Positions 11,495 through 26,710 are shown, counted from the first letter of the stretch. The stretch: 64,000 nt of DNA from Hypomesus transpacificus (GCF_021917145.1 NC_061068.1:10610975-10674974), one strand, 5' to 3'. Made by a program: numbers and translations. Notes: generated from the letters alone by a model not told the origin.

Positions 11495-14400
11495 TCTGCA
11501 CATTCAATAGGACAACTTAGAATTTTGGACTGTGTTGAAAAGGACTATGCTGGATTTTGTGTGACTGTTGAGCTAAATATAACTGCTGTTGTCTTTCTAA
11601 TATGCACATATTCACAGTGCGTGGAGAGCTGCAGTATCAATGGGGTCAGAGTTCTGGGCTAAAGCTCTATCTCAGCCTAACTCCATCACAGGCCATCACC
11701 ACCATACACATCAGGCTTAATGTATATTTCAAAGTCTGTGTGCTCTGCCCTGTTCTACTTTTCATCATATTTCTTTCTCACCCTGTAGTTTCTGTGTTGT
11801 TACATAAGACCATGTACAACACAAACTGGAGTTATTTATAGATGCAGTTTACTGTTGATGTCCGGAAGCCACTGTATTTATTCAGTGTAAAGGCAGCCAC
11901 TGTTTGACGTGTCCTATGCAATTTTTTTTCCTTTTGAATTAAGTCATGGAAATCCTTTGGTAATTTACGTTGAGTTTTTTGAGGAATCTTTGAATCTTTG
12001 AGGGACTTTTTTTTCTGACAACCCTTAAATAGGTTATGGTCCTCCAGACGTGAAGATGGTGACGTAGAAATAGTACATACACTCTTTTGAGGAAAATTAT
12101 AATGAAAACAACTGTCAGGACACAACATCACACTTTAGTTTGACCTTGAATGAGCTTTGAAATCGAATGTGTTGAAATTAATTGGTTATCATTGCAGATA
12201 TTTCATTTAAACTAAGATATCACTGCAAATGTGCAGGTGAGGAGGAGAGAATACTAGATATGGCACAGATAAAAGGGTACAGGGAAACCATGGAAAGCGT
12301 TGCCTCTTTGTGCATGTTGATTAGGTCTGCCTCTTCCTCCATGCTGTAGGGGGAAAAATAGGTTTAGAGAGACAGAGAGATCCCAAAATTATGCAAAGCT
12401 GTACCCAGGAGGCTATGGATTCTGGGTGATATTGAAACGTGTGTAAAATATATGTGCATAGTAATGGAGCTGTAATGGGGACATGGGGTGGGAACTGTGC
12501 ACTGATCAATTTGGTTGGTGTGATGGGTGTCGCTTTCTGACGGGCTCTAGCCACCATCCTTGCAAGAAGTCGTGGTTAAGTTGAGGATGGTGGGCAATTT
12601 TAAAGTGAATGAAGAGCAAAGCAGATAATATTACAGGGAGTGTTATTTTATATTGTGGATTTAAATAAGCTTCAATCCCAAATTTCAGTTGCTTTTTTTA
12701 TACTGACGAGACATGTTTATATTGTTAGCCATTTTTCAATAAAACGTTACTAAATATTTAGGTTGCATAAGACATTAGGGGGTACTTTTACAGGTTTGTG
12801 TGAAGAAGAAAGGATACATAATATAATTTATCATGCTGCAATAGCTGGTTCTTTTTCTGTACAAACCTCACAAAACCTCAATGACTTGACCTACAGTATT
12901 TCAGAGTGTCGTATAGATCATGTTGGGTGACTTTAAAGGCTGTGACAACAGTGAGATGCCTGAATGTTTAGACTGTTTTCTCAGTGTTCAATTATTTTTT
13001 TTTTTGGTCCTGCAAGAACTTTGGATTCAAGAAGGTTGTCTTGATGCATGAGATATGTATGCACAAACAGCTTTAAGCATAGTCCCTTTTCCCTTTTTGA
13101 CTGTTTCGTCTCTATCTTCCTCTACTCAACCTCTTAATTTAAGTATGGTTGCCATGGGTTTTCATAAAAGTAGAGGTTTTGGGGTAGATGCTGTGTACAT
13201 GATGAGTGTAGCTACGCAGGGAAACACATACAGACGCACTCACTCACACACACACACACAAATTGGCGGACATAGTACACTACCATGAACATGCATACCA
13301 AGTTAAACAGCACGAACTAGGGAAACCTCTCAATCATATTCATTTTTGTCAGGAAATTGTAAATGAATGAATACATATGTGGCCTGCAGTGAAAATCTGT
13401 GTGTATGTCTGAATGAAAAACGGGTCATCTGTCAGAGCCATAGTCTGTTAATCAAGGCCAAAGCATTCACATAAGAAGATTATCAGCCCCCGGTTTCTCT
13501 TCCTGCCCCACGGTTAATACCCACGTCTCCCTGCAGAAAGGGTTACTGTGCTTTTAAAACAACAGGATGGTTAATCTAGCCCACAAGCATTCACATTGTA
13601 TAGATTATTACTTGCAGATGTGAGAGGAGAGTGCTATATCTCCTTCTCCCCACCCCCTTCCTCCCTCCATCTCCCTGGTCAACAGTGAATAAACTAGGGG
13701 AATGTTTGTATAGGTGTGTGCGGTGCCCTTAGGGGTGGAAGGAAGGGTGGGGTTGGAGAGCAGTGCAGTATGGGGAGTTTTCCTGGCTTGTCTCTTATTT
13801 GGGGGACAAATTCTCTCTTTTTCCACATGTTGCTACATACCTGACTGAGATTACCAGATAACAGTGGTCTGAAACTGACGAGATACAGAACCTTACACAT
13901 ACATTATGCAAGTCACCACATATTTGTGTCAAATAAAAGGGGAAGATGTGTCTTTCTGAAACCGGCGGGATCAGCATGTGGTTGCATGTGAGTTGTGGGT
14001 TGCAGATGAAAGCATCGGATCGCACTTAATGCAGACTCCCAAAGTCTGTCATGCACATGTGCCCAGCTGTCTGTTCCATTGTCAAGGAGCCTCATCCTCT
14101 CCCTCTATTTCTTGTCCCGTACCTTCACTCATTCTTTTTTTGTCTCTCCCTCCCAGAGTAAGTTCTGCTTTTGCCCTTATGTACAGTACCCACCAGTCTT
14201 TGTGCATATAGATAAAAAATGCTAATGCTAATGTAGAATGGATGCCCTCATTTAATGTGGGTGACAGTAAAGAAGCCATATGGCACCTCGTGTTAGCCTT
14301 GGGAGTGTGGCAGAAATTCTCATGAAATCATTGATTTATTGAAATGCCAAATGGTAACAATCAGGGATCAGTAACAACTTGATGCACAAGTCTCTAACGT

Positions 14401-16865
14401 AACTGCAGGAATATAGGTCAGAGGAGAAGCTTGGGTACTTGATCATGCATTCATTGCCTTCAGGGGAGACAGTCGCTTTGCTGGCAGTGGGATTGAGGAG
14501 GCAGGGGCATGGAGGGGTGTAAGGATAGGGACAGAGCATCAGTCATATTTGTTTACCAGATGGAGAGTGTGGTGCTTTAAAGTTCAACTTTTCTGTTTCC
14601 ATAACAGTGGAAAAAGTTATTATGGTTAGGTTTTAACTATTTAGAAACAGAGTTGTCACACTGCGAAAGTCCAGCCATTTGGTAGTCGCGCTCTACGAAT
14701 TATACAAATCCATAGTTACACTTACTAGTACAAAAGAGTAAACATTTTAAAATACTTTCAACAGAAAATCCAGATGTCCCTCTGAAAGTTCAGGAAAAGG
14801 GGAACACAAGCAGCCAGTTCGATATCTCTTGCAGCAAAACTTTATAACTAAGATTCCACTAAATGTTTCAATCACTGTCAGCTTTCAAATGAAGCAGATT
14901 ATAAATGCTGTTTATTTGATTACATATTCCTGTTATGGCAGAATAAGAACGCTAACTCTCACGCAGAGAGCAGCAGTCTGAACTAACGTAACTTTGCTGG
15001 TTAACATCATTACTCTCCTTACTTTTGTGAACATTGTCGCATAGAACCTCATTGATGATGTGGTATTCATGCCAAATGAAGAAGCAGACGAGGTTGTGTG
15101 CTGGACTAGCCCTTTCTGGTAGTTCTCCTGGACACTGGCTCCACAAGTCAGCCAGAAGGTCACTGCCACAAGCTCCTATGGCCTCTACATCTGTGGTCCT
15201 CTGTCAAAGGCCTTGACATTTCCTGACCTGGCTTTTGGCCCTCATGTTCAATCATGGACTGTGTAAAAGAGACTGTGTGAACTGTGGTTCAATGACACAG
15301 ACACAAGCGCTTTAAGTACAAAAGAAAGTGGATGTAGGTCGCTGGGGTAGTGGCCTCCCCTGCATTGCTCAAAACCCAACAGACTCCAACACTATCAACT
15401 GCTCTGTTGGTATGAGTGATGCAGATTGGTGAGGTGCATAGGCTAAATGTTTCTTTCTATGTGTAATGTTTTATATGGACTTCAACTGGTGTATATCAGA
15501 TATTGATCAGCAGCCTAGCATTAATATGATCCAAAGGTTTTAACAGGCTACTGTACATGACACCAGCTGAGGCAGCACAGTTTGGAAGATGACATTTGAT
15601 TTTCCATAATAATTTGCTAGTTTTGCTAGTCTTAAGAAAGCATTTCAATATGCTTGTGAGGAGGGCTCCTGGACCCTCCAGACACAGATGTGTTAATGTG
15701 ATATTAATGGTGATCATAATTCATTTGATGCTGTCAACAAAGAAAGGTTACAAAGAATATGATAATAATATGTGCATTGTTCCCAAATATGCAATGAAAT
15801 TATTCTTTTTTTTTCTTCTTCTCAACAGTATTCTCTACTTCCATCTTCATTCATCCTGCTCCAGTGCATTATGATGTAATACTTGATCATCAGTGAGCAA
15901 GAGGAGTGTTGGTTACCCTGGTCAGGAAAGTTGGATAAAGCATGGGATTGTCCTCTGGAGACAGAAACCACGCTCCTGTTCCCCCAGTCCTCCAAGGTCC
16001 CTAACCCCTGAGGGCCCCATAGCAGACAGAGACCGGCTCTGAGGTTAGTACTGAATCTAGACAGATGTAACTGAACTCCTAACATCAGTGTCACTGCTGT
16101 TTTCCATGGTAGTGTACACAGTGCAATAGATCAACGATTACGTGTCTTAGTAATTCGATGTAGTGTAGTATTGTACTTCTGATGTTTTTCGATCATTCAG
16201 GTGTTTGTTCATTGAGTTTGGAGCTCACCACCTAAAAGAAGCATCAGGCCTATAGTATTGTTTAGTATCTAAAATAGAGCATCTTCATTTTTCAGATTAT
16301 ACAGTATTTAGGTAAAAAAAAATCAGGTTAAAAGCAACAGTTTAGATTTAGTCTGACAGTTGTGACGTGACCTTGAGAGCCTCTTGCTAATAACTTTCTA
16401 TTGGTGTCGGTTACAACAGTGGGCTGTGTTGGAAGAGTTGTGTCACAATGCTGGAGGCTTAGCTGGATTAGAACCCCCCAAGCTCTTGTTGAGCTCAGAG
16501 ATTTAGTGTCCACTGAGCCTCTGGTACGTCTCCATTGAGGCTGGTCGAGGCAGGGGAGAGTGATTGGAGTCGACTGCCTAGGGTCAGCACCCCCATCTCT
16601 GCATCAGCTAGACCTGCAAAAGCTTTTACTCTGGAGACAGGAGAGAGCCAGAGCCAATTGAACAACAAGACTGAGTGAGCGATAGAGCTAAAAAGTGAAG
16701 AGAGAGAAGGAGGTAGCAAGAGACCATCTGTTGATTAAATTATTTTCAATTTAAGATTCTGCTTGATGAATTATTCAAATTCTCATCAGAAGTAGGGATT
16801 TCTTTCATTCTTCATTCTCTTCATCTGTATTTGCTTTTCTTCTGTATTGTATTGTTTGTTTGATT

Positions 16866-16868
<3 letters not shown>

Positions 16869-16910
<42 letters not shown>
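16869..16910. repeat. (TC)n microsatellite
   Basis: About 21 uninterrupted TC units. Confidence 0.95.
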
Positions 16911-16913
<3 letters not shown>

Positions 16914-18435
16914 TGTATGATAATTAACGAGTACTATTCATGCCAAATGGCAGTATTCTGTTCTGGCTGTATTATGCAGAGATGATTTAAATGCATAAGA
17001 GAACGCTAATATCAGGGTTGCGAAATGCTGTTTCATAAGCAGGATGGCTATTTCTGGTGCCTGGGTAAATTACTTTTTTATTTAGCCTTTGATATTTTCT
17101 GCTGTTTGATTTGATTCCCCCTTTTTATGATTCAATTTGTCAATGTAATAAATGTTTCAAATGTTTTGAGATTTAATTTCAGCTTTTGTGCAAGGGTTTA
17201 TTATGTAGGTATCAAGCACATCTGATGGATGTTTTCTCCTTGTTGGGCTGTAACCGCCAGGAATCCTGTCTCCACTGCTCTCTTCCTGTCAATAATAGGG
17301 AAGGGAGACCTCAAGATTTTGAAAAATCTCTGCTATGTTTTAGGGACCCATTTTGGGGCCAGGTGCACAAACAGCATGGACACTTGAAGGCACACATGCC
17401 TGCTAACAACTGCAAGCCCCCCAAGATGGCAAACATTCCAATAGAGAGAGGGAGAAAGAATTCTAATGGAGAGAAGGGGGGCATGGGACCCCAAATAACT
17501 GTGAGGCCACTGTATAGAAGCTGTTATTTAATCATTAGTAAACGTGAGACATGGAGTGTATATAGGAGGCGTGGCAGTGGCAATACTTCAGTAGGTTGTG
17601 TCTGCTTTAAGACTGAGCTCTGGTTGGTGATAATGAAGTGGTAGGATATTTGTGAATCCCCTGGAGGGTCCTCGTAGCACATGTGTGACACTTTGGATAC
17701 TCATGAGGAATCATTCTAAAGGACAACTGACATCTCACATTACTCAGTTCTGTGTGTTTGTGTCTGTGTGTGTATCTGTGTGTGTGATGCAATTTATGAT
17801 ATGTGACCTAGCATAAGGTGAGTTGCATGATGTGATGTGTGAGAGAAAGTGTCAGGCATGCTGTCACACTGTCTCCCTGAATTGTTACTGTGTGTCTGTG
17901 TGTGTATATTACACATGAGGATTTTGGAGTCTAGATGTTTGACATTACAGTTTCACACTAAGGAGGATGTTTGTTTAGATTTGTTGTTCACATACATGAT
18001 TTATTCTCTTTACTGAAAATAGAGGACTTGTGACTATTATTCTTTTGAATTATCATCATATTTTACCAACTTTCTTTGGCTTGTATGTACTGGCATACTA
18101 AATTCCAGAATCGTCATGTTGAGAGTGCTTTACAAGTACGACTTTTGTGTTTGTCTGCGAACTTTGTTAATGTAGTGGGCAGGCAGAGAATGTTAATGTA
18201 TTTTTCTCCAGTGACACTACTACTGAAAGGACTATAGATAAGACAGTCTGCTGTGTTTTTTAGCACAGGACAGACCAACTCAATCTGGCAGTAGCTACAT
18301 CTGCCTCAAATCTGTCTCAACTGACAGAGATAAGGAGACAGTTTTGATAGTCATAATCATTAGCAACTGTTTCCATGTCTTTTTCTTTTCAGTGTAGGAC
18401 TTACCATTTCCCCAATTCAGACATCACCATACTCC

Positions 18436-18545
18436 ACTGTTGTTACATTTACATGTAGTCATTTAGCAGGCTTACAGTAAGTTCAGGGGACATTCCCCCG
18501 AGGCAAGTAGGGTGAAGTGCCTTGCCCAAGGACATCTCAGCCATC
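18436..18545. repeat. Common teleost dispersed repeat fragment
   Basis: The succession 'catttagcaggcttacagt', 'aagtgccttgcccaaggaca' is a diverged copy of the abundant fish repeat that reads like TTTAGCAGACGCTTTTATCC...AAGTGCCTTGCTCAAGGGCAC. Assignment from memory of that consensus. Confidence 0.6.
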
Positions 18546-21500
18546 TGACTTCCCTGTTACATTACTTTTGGTGTCATGCTCTCTATTCCCTACTAAGTAC
18601 AGTGAATGCCATATCCTACCTAAACTCATCCCACCCCCAGTGGTCCCCCTGGCTTTGGTGTCAAGCTCTCGACCCTCCCCAGACAGTAGACACACGAGGA
18701 GAACACACATGTACCCTTCCTGGCTTCCCTCTTCTCTTTGATCTCTGGGATGTTGATGAAGCTCCTCTTATTTTGTTTATTTATTAATTCCTATTTTCTC
18801 CTCAGGGGTTGATTGAATCCCATTGGCTTGCGGTGCTCCCCCCCCCTCCCCCTCCCCCTCAGCCTGGTCTCAGATCCTTCTCATACGGTAGTAGAGCTTG
18901 AATCTCACATCTAAAAAGCTAGAATGACCAAAACAGAAAACAGGACCATGTGTTATCCGGTTGCACACTGGTTATCATGACCACTCACACAAAGACCGTT
19001 CTTTTGGATGCTTTCCCTGCTTAACAAACTCATGAATTAGCGAATGAATGAACAAATTATGAACAAACCAACTGCTACTCAATAGATGCAAGGGTGCACA
19101 TAGTGTAGTGCTCCAAATAAATCCACATGTATGCAGATTAGGAGAGTGTTTACAGAGGAAAGGATTAAGGTGTAAATGTAGATGGCCTGTCCCATTGCTC
19201 TGTCAGCTGCAGATGCGGTGTTGTAGTCTGTTTTAAGATTCAGACAGTATTTTTTACAGAGTTATTAAGTGAGAGGGGGATCTGTAAACCATCATTGATC
19301 TTGTAACCAGTGTCTGTGTCTTTTTGAGTCCCTGGGGGGGCTTCATTACACCCGTACAGACGAGGCTGGATGAAAATGAAGAGTGTGTGTAGATGTGTTC
19401 ATGGATGTATTTGTGTGTTTTGTATTTTATTTTGCTGTGTACTGACTGGTGCAGCATTAGTCTTTTCCACACATAATTTACCTTGTTTTTTTCTCTTTCA
19501 AGATTCCTTTCTTCCCTATCTCTTAATTATTCCATGTGGGTGGTGGGGTCACAGTGTCTCATGGTGTTTATCAGCTGGCTGATTTGAAACCCCCCCAGAG
19601 AGTATGTGAACCAGGGGAATCCCATTTATTTATTGTGAGATCTAAAACCAAGTCCCTAGTCAACATAATAACATAATAACCCTCCGGCACAGAGATTAAA
19701 GAGAAATTGTGTGGCGCTCTCGATACACGTTTTGAACACATACCAAACACATACATACCTACTGTGTGAAGTTGGTGGCCGGTTGTAGCCACCTGTCCTA
19801 CTCTTATTATATCGCTGCATCCTCCGCAACATGTTTGGTCTGTGGAGAAGGACTCCATACCCTCATTTACAAATACCTATCAAACATCAATTTTTGTTTT
19901 TTCTTCTCATAATCAGTCTTTCAATCTACACTCCACTGTCATTCTTACACTCCAGACTCTCCTTTTCAGGTTCTGGAAATCCTCTTAACTGGCAGCCTGC
20001 CACCCATCCCCCGTCCTGAATATTCTGTGCGGAGGATGGCGGATGTACTCTCCCCTCCACAGGGTTTGTCTATAGGCTACCTCTGGTCAATTTTGGGGAA
20101 ATGAACCTGCGTCTCTTTCTTTGGTTTGACATCTCCTCCCTCGCTCCCTACGTCTTTTCCCTCCTCCCTCACTCCCCACTTTTCCATCCTGCAGCTCTTG
20201 AGTAAATGCTGGGCACGAGGAGAGGAATCAAAAGTAGGAGGAGCGGATAGGGGCTCGTCCACAGCTGTAGTGGGGATGGGATTGTCTGTGAGTGGAGGAG
20301 GGCCTCTCTAGCTCGCTAAACCCCTCCTCTCTTTCTTTCTCTCATTTGTATTTGTTCACTCTTCATTTCAGTTTTTTTTATGATGTCTGAAACAATAGCA
20401 GCTGTTGCAAAGGGGATATACTCTAGCAATGTTGTTGCTACACTTGGCTAGCTAGCTCTGACGTCTTAGCTGTAAGATAGAGGGGGGAAAAACACTTCCC
20501 CTTTCCTCCTCCTGCTCTTCTTTCCCCCCCCCCCCTTGTGAGAAGAGAGAGGCAGATTCTGCAGCACGAGTGTAGCCCAGTTTACTGTGGAATTTGAGCA
20601 GTGGAAGATACTTTTTTGGCTCTTGACATTTTATTTAATTGTTGTGCAATTCATCAATATTGATCCAAATCATTTCCCAGTATGGGAGAACAGGAAACCA
20701 GGGCCTCAAGGATGCTGTGACTGGATGTTTTCTTTATGAATTGACGAGATGAGAAGGAAGATGAACTGGATGAAACTAGAAACAGAAAAACAAGCTGTTT
20801 TGGATTCTATACTTTGCAAGAGATTTTTTTGTACAGAAAGGAGTTTGGTAGACGCTCTCTGGAGGCTGGTGTGTTTTGTTTATATTGTATTGCACGTGTG
20901 TGTTTGTCTGTATTGTGGGTTGTATGAGTGTAGTAGTTAATGATAGGATGGTGTAATGCCCATTGGTGTGAACATATATAAATGTGGTGTTGTTATTTTT
21001 CTCTGTTTTTGCCGTCCCCAGTGTATGTGTGTGCGCTTGGTCTGTGCTAATCCGTAGGTTGGCAGAAAGGCTTTAGCCTAGGGTTTGTTGAAGTGGTGAG
21101 GCTCTGTAGCTACATGGCGGGGTGAGGGGGCAGGGACAGGATCAGCTGGACTGCTGTGGACAAGTGAGGAGGAGAATTGGTAGGTTCCACCCACTGGTAT
21201 GGTGGTCCCACTCGCACAAATCTATGTCTCGTGTGATAGGCTGGAAGCGAAGCTTGAGGTTGCTGTTATTTGGTCAGCATAATTATATCACAGTGTGTAG
21301 GTTATACAAACAAAGCTAAATGTTACTGTAATGATCATAGCTTATTTTGGCGTGGATACAGTTGTTTTTGCTCAACAAGGCCAAACACAGGATAAACACC
21401 ATCTAAATGAGAAAGGTCATGCTTAATTCCTCCCTCATACTCCCCCATTGTATTTCCCTGACCTAAATATTGACTCTGAAACAACCACAACATTGGAATG

Positions 21501-24500
21501 AATCAGGGGTTGCTTACACATTCTGTTTGTCTAAAATGAGAAAGCTCCATATCACTTTCCAATATGAATATTGTCCTTTGTTCTACTTGCTGTATAGTTT
21601 ATGCAACCATAGTTGTTTTTAGGGCAAGTTTTCGGCACTGTTGATCTGTAATAAACTCAGGGGAAATCTGGTGGGTTGATACAAGACTTGGTTGTAAAGA
21701 CTGTGTTTAAATGAGCTGTGTATTTATAGGTGCATGAATGTGTGGACCCTAACATGATTTTCAGGTCTCACTCCTAAATTACTCAGATGGCGTGTCTGTG
21801 TGACAGAGATTTTGAAAGAAAATGTACAGATGCAATACTTTTGGTGCAACTTTATCTCATTGCCACAGGGACCGTGAACTTTACTTGATATTAATGGAAC
21901 TGAATAGAATCTTGACTCCCACTGTTGAAAACCCCCTATTATATGATAGTTTAAAACCAGGTTACTGTATAAACCTTGTAGCATCATTCAGCTCAGTTTG
22001 TAGGCCAAATCCTGTCTTAGAATGTATGTGCCATGCAGTTGGGTGTGGTTGTATTATAGCTTTAACAGCCAAACTTCTGAGCCTACCGTCAACTGTTTTT
22101 TCTTAAGGATTGAAAACGAGAACACGATTTCCAGTTCCAAACGTCTTTAATTTGTCTAGCAGTTGCAGCCAGGACAGCGGGTTCCCTACTTTAGTAAAGT
22201 GTAGACCGAAGCTGTTTCTGTTGATAAGCCAAGAAGAGGTATATGAGGTTATCTGTCTGTTAATGACTGGTGGGGGTTTAGAGCTCCTCAGCAGAGTTGT
22301 GCTCCCCACTCTGTCTGGTGACGACTTTGCTGACTACTGCAATGTCACTGCACTGACTCAGAGTAGGGCAGTAATTCTTCTCTGCTGCAAAGAGAAGATC
22401 AAACTTATAAGAAATGTAGAGGTGGGCATGAATAAGAGTTTTAGTTTTGTTACAAGCTTTGTTTTAAGTTAAAGTAACCTAGTAGATGCACATCTAGTTT
22501 TTCAATGTTGTTTTAAAGACAAATCCAGTTTTCGGGGTAGCTCATTATCAGACCTGGTTTCATTGTCTTTCTAAAGGTTGACAGTAAAAAAAACTAAGAC
22601 ATTGTAAAATGGGAAAGCTTGGTACATTTTTTGTAGTCTTTCATTTACATGAATTTCAATAAGTGTCATCCTTTTTAGACATCATTCAGCAAAAGGCCTG
22701 CCATTTTCAATAGACCTCAGATCAAATATAATTGCTTCACTGATTCATTGTTTAATCAGCTCTATTTTGAAATCCAAAATCGCCAGATTGTAATCTGTAA
22801 GGCTTAGCCTGCCCCCCTTTCTTAACACCCAACCCACACTTGATAATTAACATTTGCATATATTTGAGTGTTTTTGATGAGCTAATTACAGTGGAATGGG
22901 ACTTATTGTGCATGTGACTGTGGATTAGTATTCCTGTTTCTGAGTGATCATACCCCAACCAAGGCATTGGGGAACAGTGGGCTCCCAGGACGGGTAGAAT
23001 GAATGGCAGGGGCTAGGGGGAGGAGGGGCGTTGGGGGCTCTTGGCAAGAGCTTAGAAATCCCCACAGGGGAAGGATTTCTTTTGATTGTGTTCAGACGGT
23101 TAAAAATCCTCTTCCCAACCCCCTCTAACTTCATCTCTGTAATTGTACATCCCCAACTAATACTGCAAACCTTAGTCTTACTGTCTCAATATTTGTTATC
23201 ACTCTTTCGGTGAACTCTTTCATTTAGGGGAGTTACCCTCCCTCTTCTGATACTCACACTGAAAGAATGTTCTTTTGGTTGGTCTGCCAGCCTCCAGGTG
23301 CAGACCACGCCTGACACAGGGTGCCTAGATTTGAGATTGTCTAGCCTGAACGCTGAGTGAGCAGCTGTTAGAGTCTGGTCTCATAGGAGTGGTCCTCATT
23401 CCCATGCATCGTCTGTGAGCCTTCAGGGCGCCCTGCTTATCTACCCAGGCAGTGATTCACAGGATCACAGAGCTAGTCATTTGGTCCTTGCTTTTATTTT
23501 TATTTTCAGCCAGGAAGACACCAGGAAGACACAGGGCACACATGTCCCTCCGTATGCATTGTCCTCAGTTGTAAGATAAATACTAATTTCAGAATGCTGT
23601 AAGTTTTACCATGATGATTAGGGTTTTAATCATGTATGGGCTCCCTGTAGATAAAAAACAATCAACTGGTGTTATCCACTGGTCTGATCAAAATGATTCA
23701 ATCATTTATGTTATTAACAAGCATTGTACATTTTTATATTGTCCTTTCAGACTTGATTTGGTCTGGAGACTGAAAGTTCACTGATGTCCTCCACAATCTT
23801 ATCTTATCTTGCCCTCTGTCCCCAACAGACAAACACTCTACTCCCATGGGTGGGATGCATCAACAATAGAACTGTATGCGGTTGTGTTGTGATTTAGTGG
23901 GGCCTGTTACAGGATTGTCTGAAGTGCAGGCAGCAGCTGATGTGGAGGCTGACAGGCTGTGAGAGGCTCATTTGAGGCACCTGTTAGCTGGTCAGAGAAG
24001 ACTGGTCCCACCTGGCAGCCCTGAGTCCTCCAGAGACAGGGTAGAGGGCAGATGCTCTCAAGTGCTAATCAAATGTTTGGGGTTGTTTGACATGATTTAA
24101 CAGGATTAACAGTTTACCCCCTAAAGGGATGTAGGGGGATGGGGTCGGGGGTTGAGAGGAAAACTGCCTGTCAGATATGATATGGGGTGGGGGATGAGGA
24201 CCAGGGTTTTAAAAGGAAGAAGCAATGTGTGCTTTACTGTTCCTCTGTTTTTTTGTAGGCCATATTTGCTGTGGGTTTTTTGTATTTATAAACTGTTTAT
24301 TAAATAAGCTGTTAATAGGCAACAATGCCTGCCATATTTAGCCTACATGTGAGCACAACATTCCATCCACTGAGACAATGCTTAAGCATCTGATTCACTC
24401 CTGATCAGATCTCAAACCACCACTATATCTTTAAACCTCATTTCAGAACTTTGAAATTTGCCCCTAAAAGAACAAATGGTATGCTCTGAGATCTGTGCTG

Positions 24501-24529
24501 TTTGTGTCAGAGGTTGTTCTAATAATTAT

Positions 24530-25185
24530 TTATACAAGCATTTCCCAACCTGTGGGGCACGGCCCACTAGTGGTCTGCTTGCTTTATCAAAATTCTTACT
24601 AATTTTAAAATGACATTTTGGCTTTAATTCATCATGACCGAAACAAATAGTTACGCTTGGCACGTTGACGAAAGACCAACTGACATTTCCAGGTTCAGGG
24701 GAAAGGGGTTCAAATTGTACATTTCGAGCTACATTGACAATTACGAAAGTAACGTTAATATAACTCGCACAGTAAAAGTAGGTAGTGCTAGTCTAGCTAG
24801 GCGAGCTGAAAAAAATAAAAATAATCTAGAAACGGGAGAGAAGGGCGACCTGTTATCGGCCGATGAAAAAAAACGAGAGGCGGAGTAATAGCTAAGGTTA
24901 ACATAACCTGTTCTGCTTATTAAAAGTACAGTAACGTTTCTAACTTCACAGGAAGTTCCAGACCTGACCTGGCCGTGGTAGTTACGCAGGTTACCTCTCT
25001 TTACAATGTGTGCTTAATATTGTGGCACTGATTTGCACTTTTTCTTTAATTGCTCTTATACATTTAGTCATGAAAGCGAACTGTTTGGCTCCCGTGGCGA
25101 ATTAAGTGAACGGATGTGTTAGGTGGCCACAAAAGTATTTTAGCTATGCAAGTGGGCTTCAAAGTGGAAAAGGTTGGTAATGGCT
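24530..25185. mobile_element. hAT-like transposon remnant
   Basis: The left side reads 'gcatttcccaacctgtgg' then 'ggcccact'. The right side, reverse-complemented, reads 'gccattaccaacct' then 'agcccact', so the ends are imperfect inverted repeats of the type seen in fish hAT elements (TTCCCAACCTG...). A small open frame of 84 codons (24634-24888) lies inside but has no domain I recognise. No 8-bp target duplication is clear. Confidence 0.35.
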
Positions 25186-26549
25186 AAACATCTGAACAGC
25201 CATCAGGGCATGACCCTGGTTCCACTCACCATAATGAGTTAATTACTAAACCATCTGATGGGTGTTTATCTCCATGGTACTGCTTTCGGCTGTTGATCAT
25301 GGGAAACTGCTTTGTGGGATTTATTGTGATTCTGTCATCAGTAGACTCCAGCAGGTAGGATGTGGTAGGTCAGGGCCTCAGTTCTGTGGACTACTTTCAG
25401 GGATGGATGAGAGTTTGCATCTCCTTGGCTGTAGAGAGAAGGTCACAAACAATAATAACAAGAACAGAAAGTATGACTAAATATGGAATACTTTAGTCAT
25501 ACTTTGACTAAAGTATTCTAAAGGGAAGCTTTGGCAACCGAATATTACTTCATGTTGTGTCCTTGTAGTCAGTGTATGGTGCTCTTACTGCAGAGATTGG
25601 TCTAGTGTGTGGTTAAGTTATTTTTAATGTCAGTGAAGGACTGATTGCAGGGCTGTTCCTGATATACAGTATCTTGTGGTTCAAGTAAAGGCCAAATGGC
25701 ATGAAATGTACTGCTTTAGAATTTTAGACACAAGTAAATGCCATGTTTGATATGACCTTTAGGGAGAGGGTTGTGTTGTTTTAGCAATGTCTGTCTATGT
25801 TTGCCTTGGAGCACTGTAATACTACATTAAAAATGTCTTCTGTTTCTCAGGTAATTTGCAGAGAAGGAAGAGAAGGCGTCTTTACCAACCTTTGACATTC
25901 CTGCAGTACTGAGAGTCAGCCTCAAAGGTGGGTCCTTATTTCCAAATCCTCTAAATGACCTGAGAAATACAACAGACCAACAATAAACATATGGACAGAT
26001 GGAGGGAGTTTGTCCACTTAAATGTGCAAACAAATCTCAACTGACCTGTTGAATTTTCTTAAATGGTAACATAGGAGGGAGGAGAAGAGCTGGGAAGTGA
26101 TGCAGAGATGGCGGCAGGATATTGATCCATGCAGGCATGTGGCCTCCATCAAATGTCATTGAGAGGATCTGTCTGGCCCAGTCTCCCAGGCCTACCTCTC
26201 AGGCTTTGGCACACAGTCTTGGGTTCACTTTAATCTCCCTGTTACATGATCCCCCTGGTCAAAGACACATTTACCTCAGCTCTGATCGCATAACTGACAA
26301 TTACCATGGACTGCATGCAAAGGATGAACTTTTAGCCTGTGCTATCAAGAGTTTTTCTTTACAATGGTTGTAGATCATATCTTGATAGTATTGCTGAAAT
26401 GGCTTTAATGAAACATTATGATCAGCACCCACACAGTAAATGCCTTGCATTTTAGATTGAGTATATTATAATCAAAGTTCCATCGTTCTGTGACAGTTTA
26501 ACATAATTATTGTCTACTTAACCCATTCTAGTACACAATCCTCACAAAT

Positions 26550-26710
26550 CAAATCAAATGTATTTGTATAGCGCTTTCACATACGTCCATTATAGAACTG
26601 CCCTTCAACCAACCTAAACCCTCAAGGAAAAAAATCCCTGAAAAACTAATTTGAAAAAAAAATAAATCTTGGGAGGAGCAATTCAGTGTGGGATCCCCTC
26701 CTCCAGAGAC
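26550..26710. repeat. Teleost 'TTTGTATAGCGCTTTC' dispersed repeat
   Basis: Contains 'aaatcaaatgtatttgtat' and 'agcgctttcacata', then 'aaaaaaatccctgaaaaac' and 'gggatcccctcctccagaga', the usual order of motifs in a high-copy fish repeat. The family name is not certain from sequence alone. Confidence 0.6.

Noticed and set aside
15034..15216. Overlapping open frames on both strands near 15 kb
   Set aside because: No domain, no splice context and no repeat structure; treated as noise.
17186..17644. 152-codon open frame in the long gene-free region
   Set aside because: No recognisable domain, no splice signals at its edges and irregular amino-acid order; most likely chance.
24634..24888. 84-codon open frame with hydrophilic composition
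   Set aside because: It lies inside the presumed hAT remnant and has no family I recognise, so it is mentioned there but not called as a gene.
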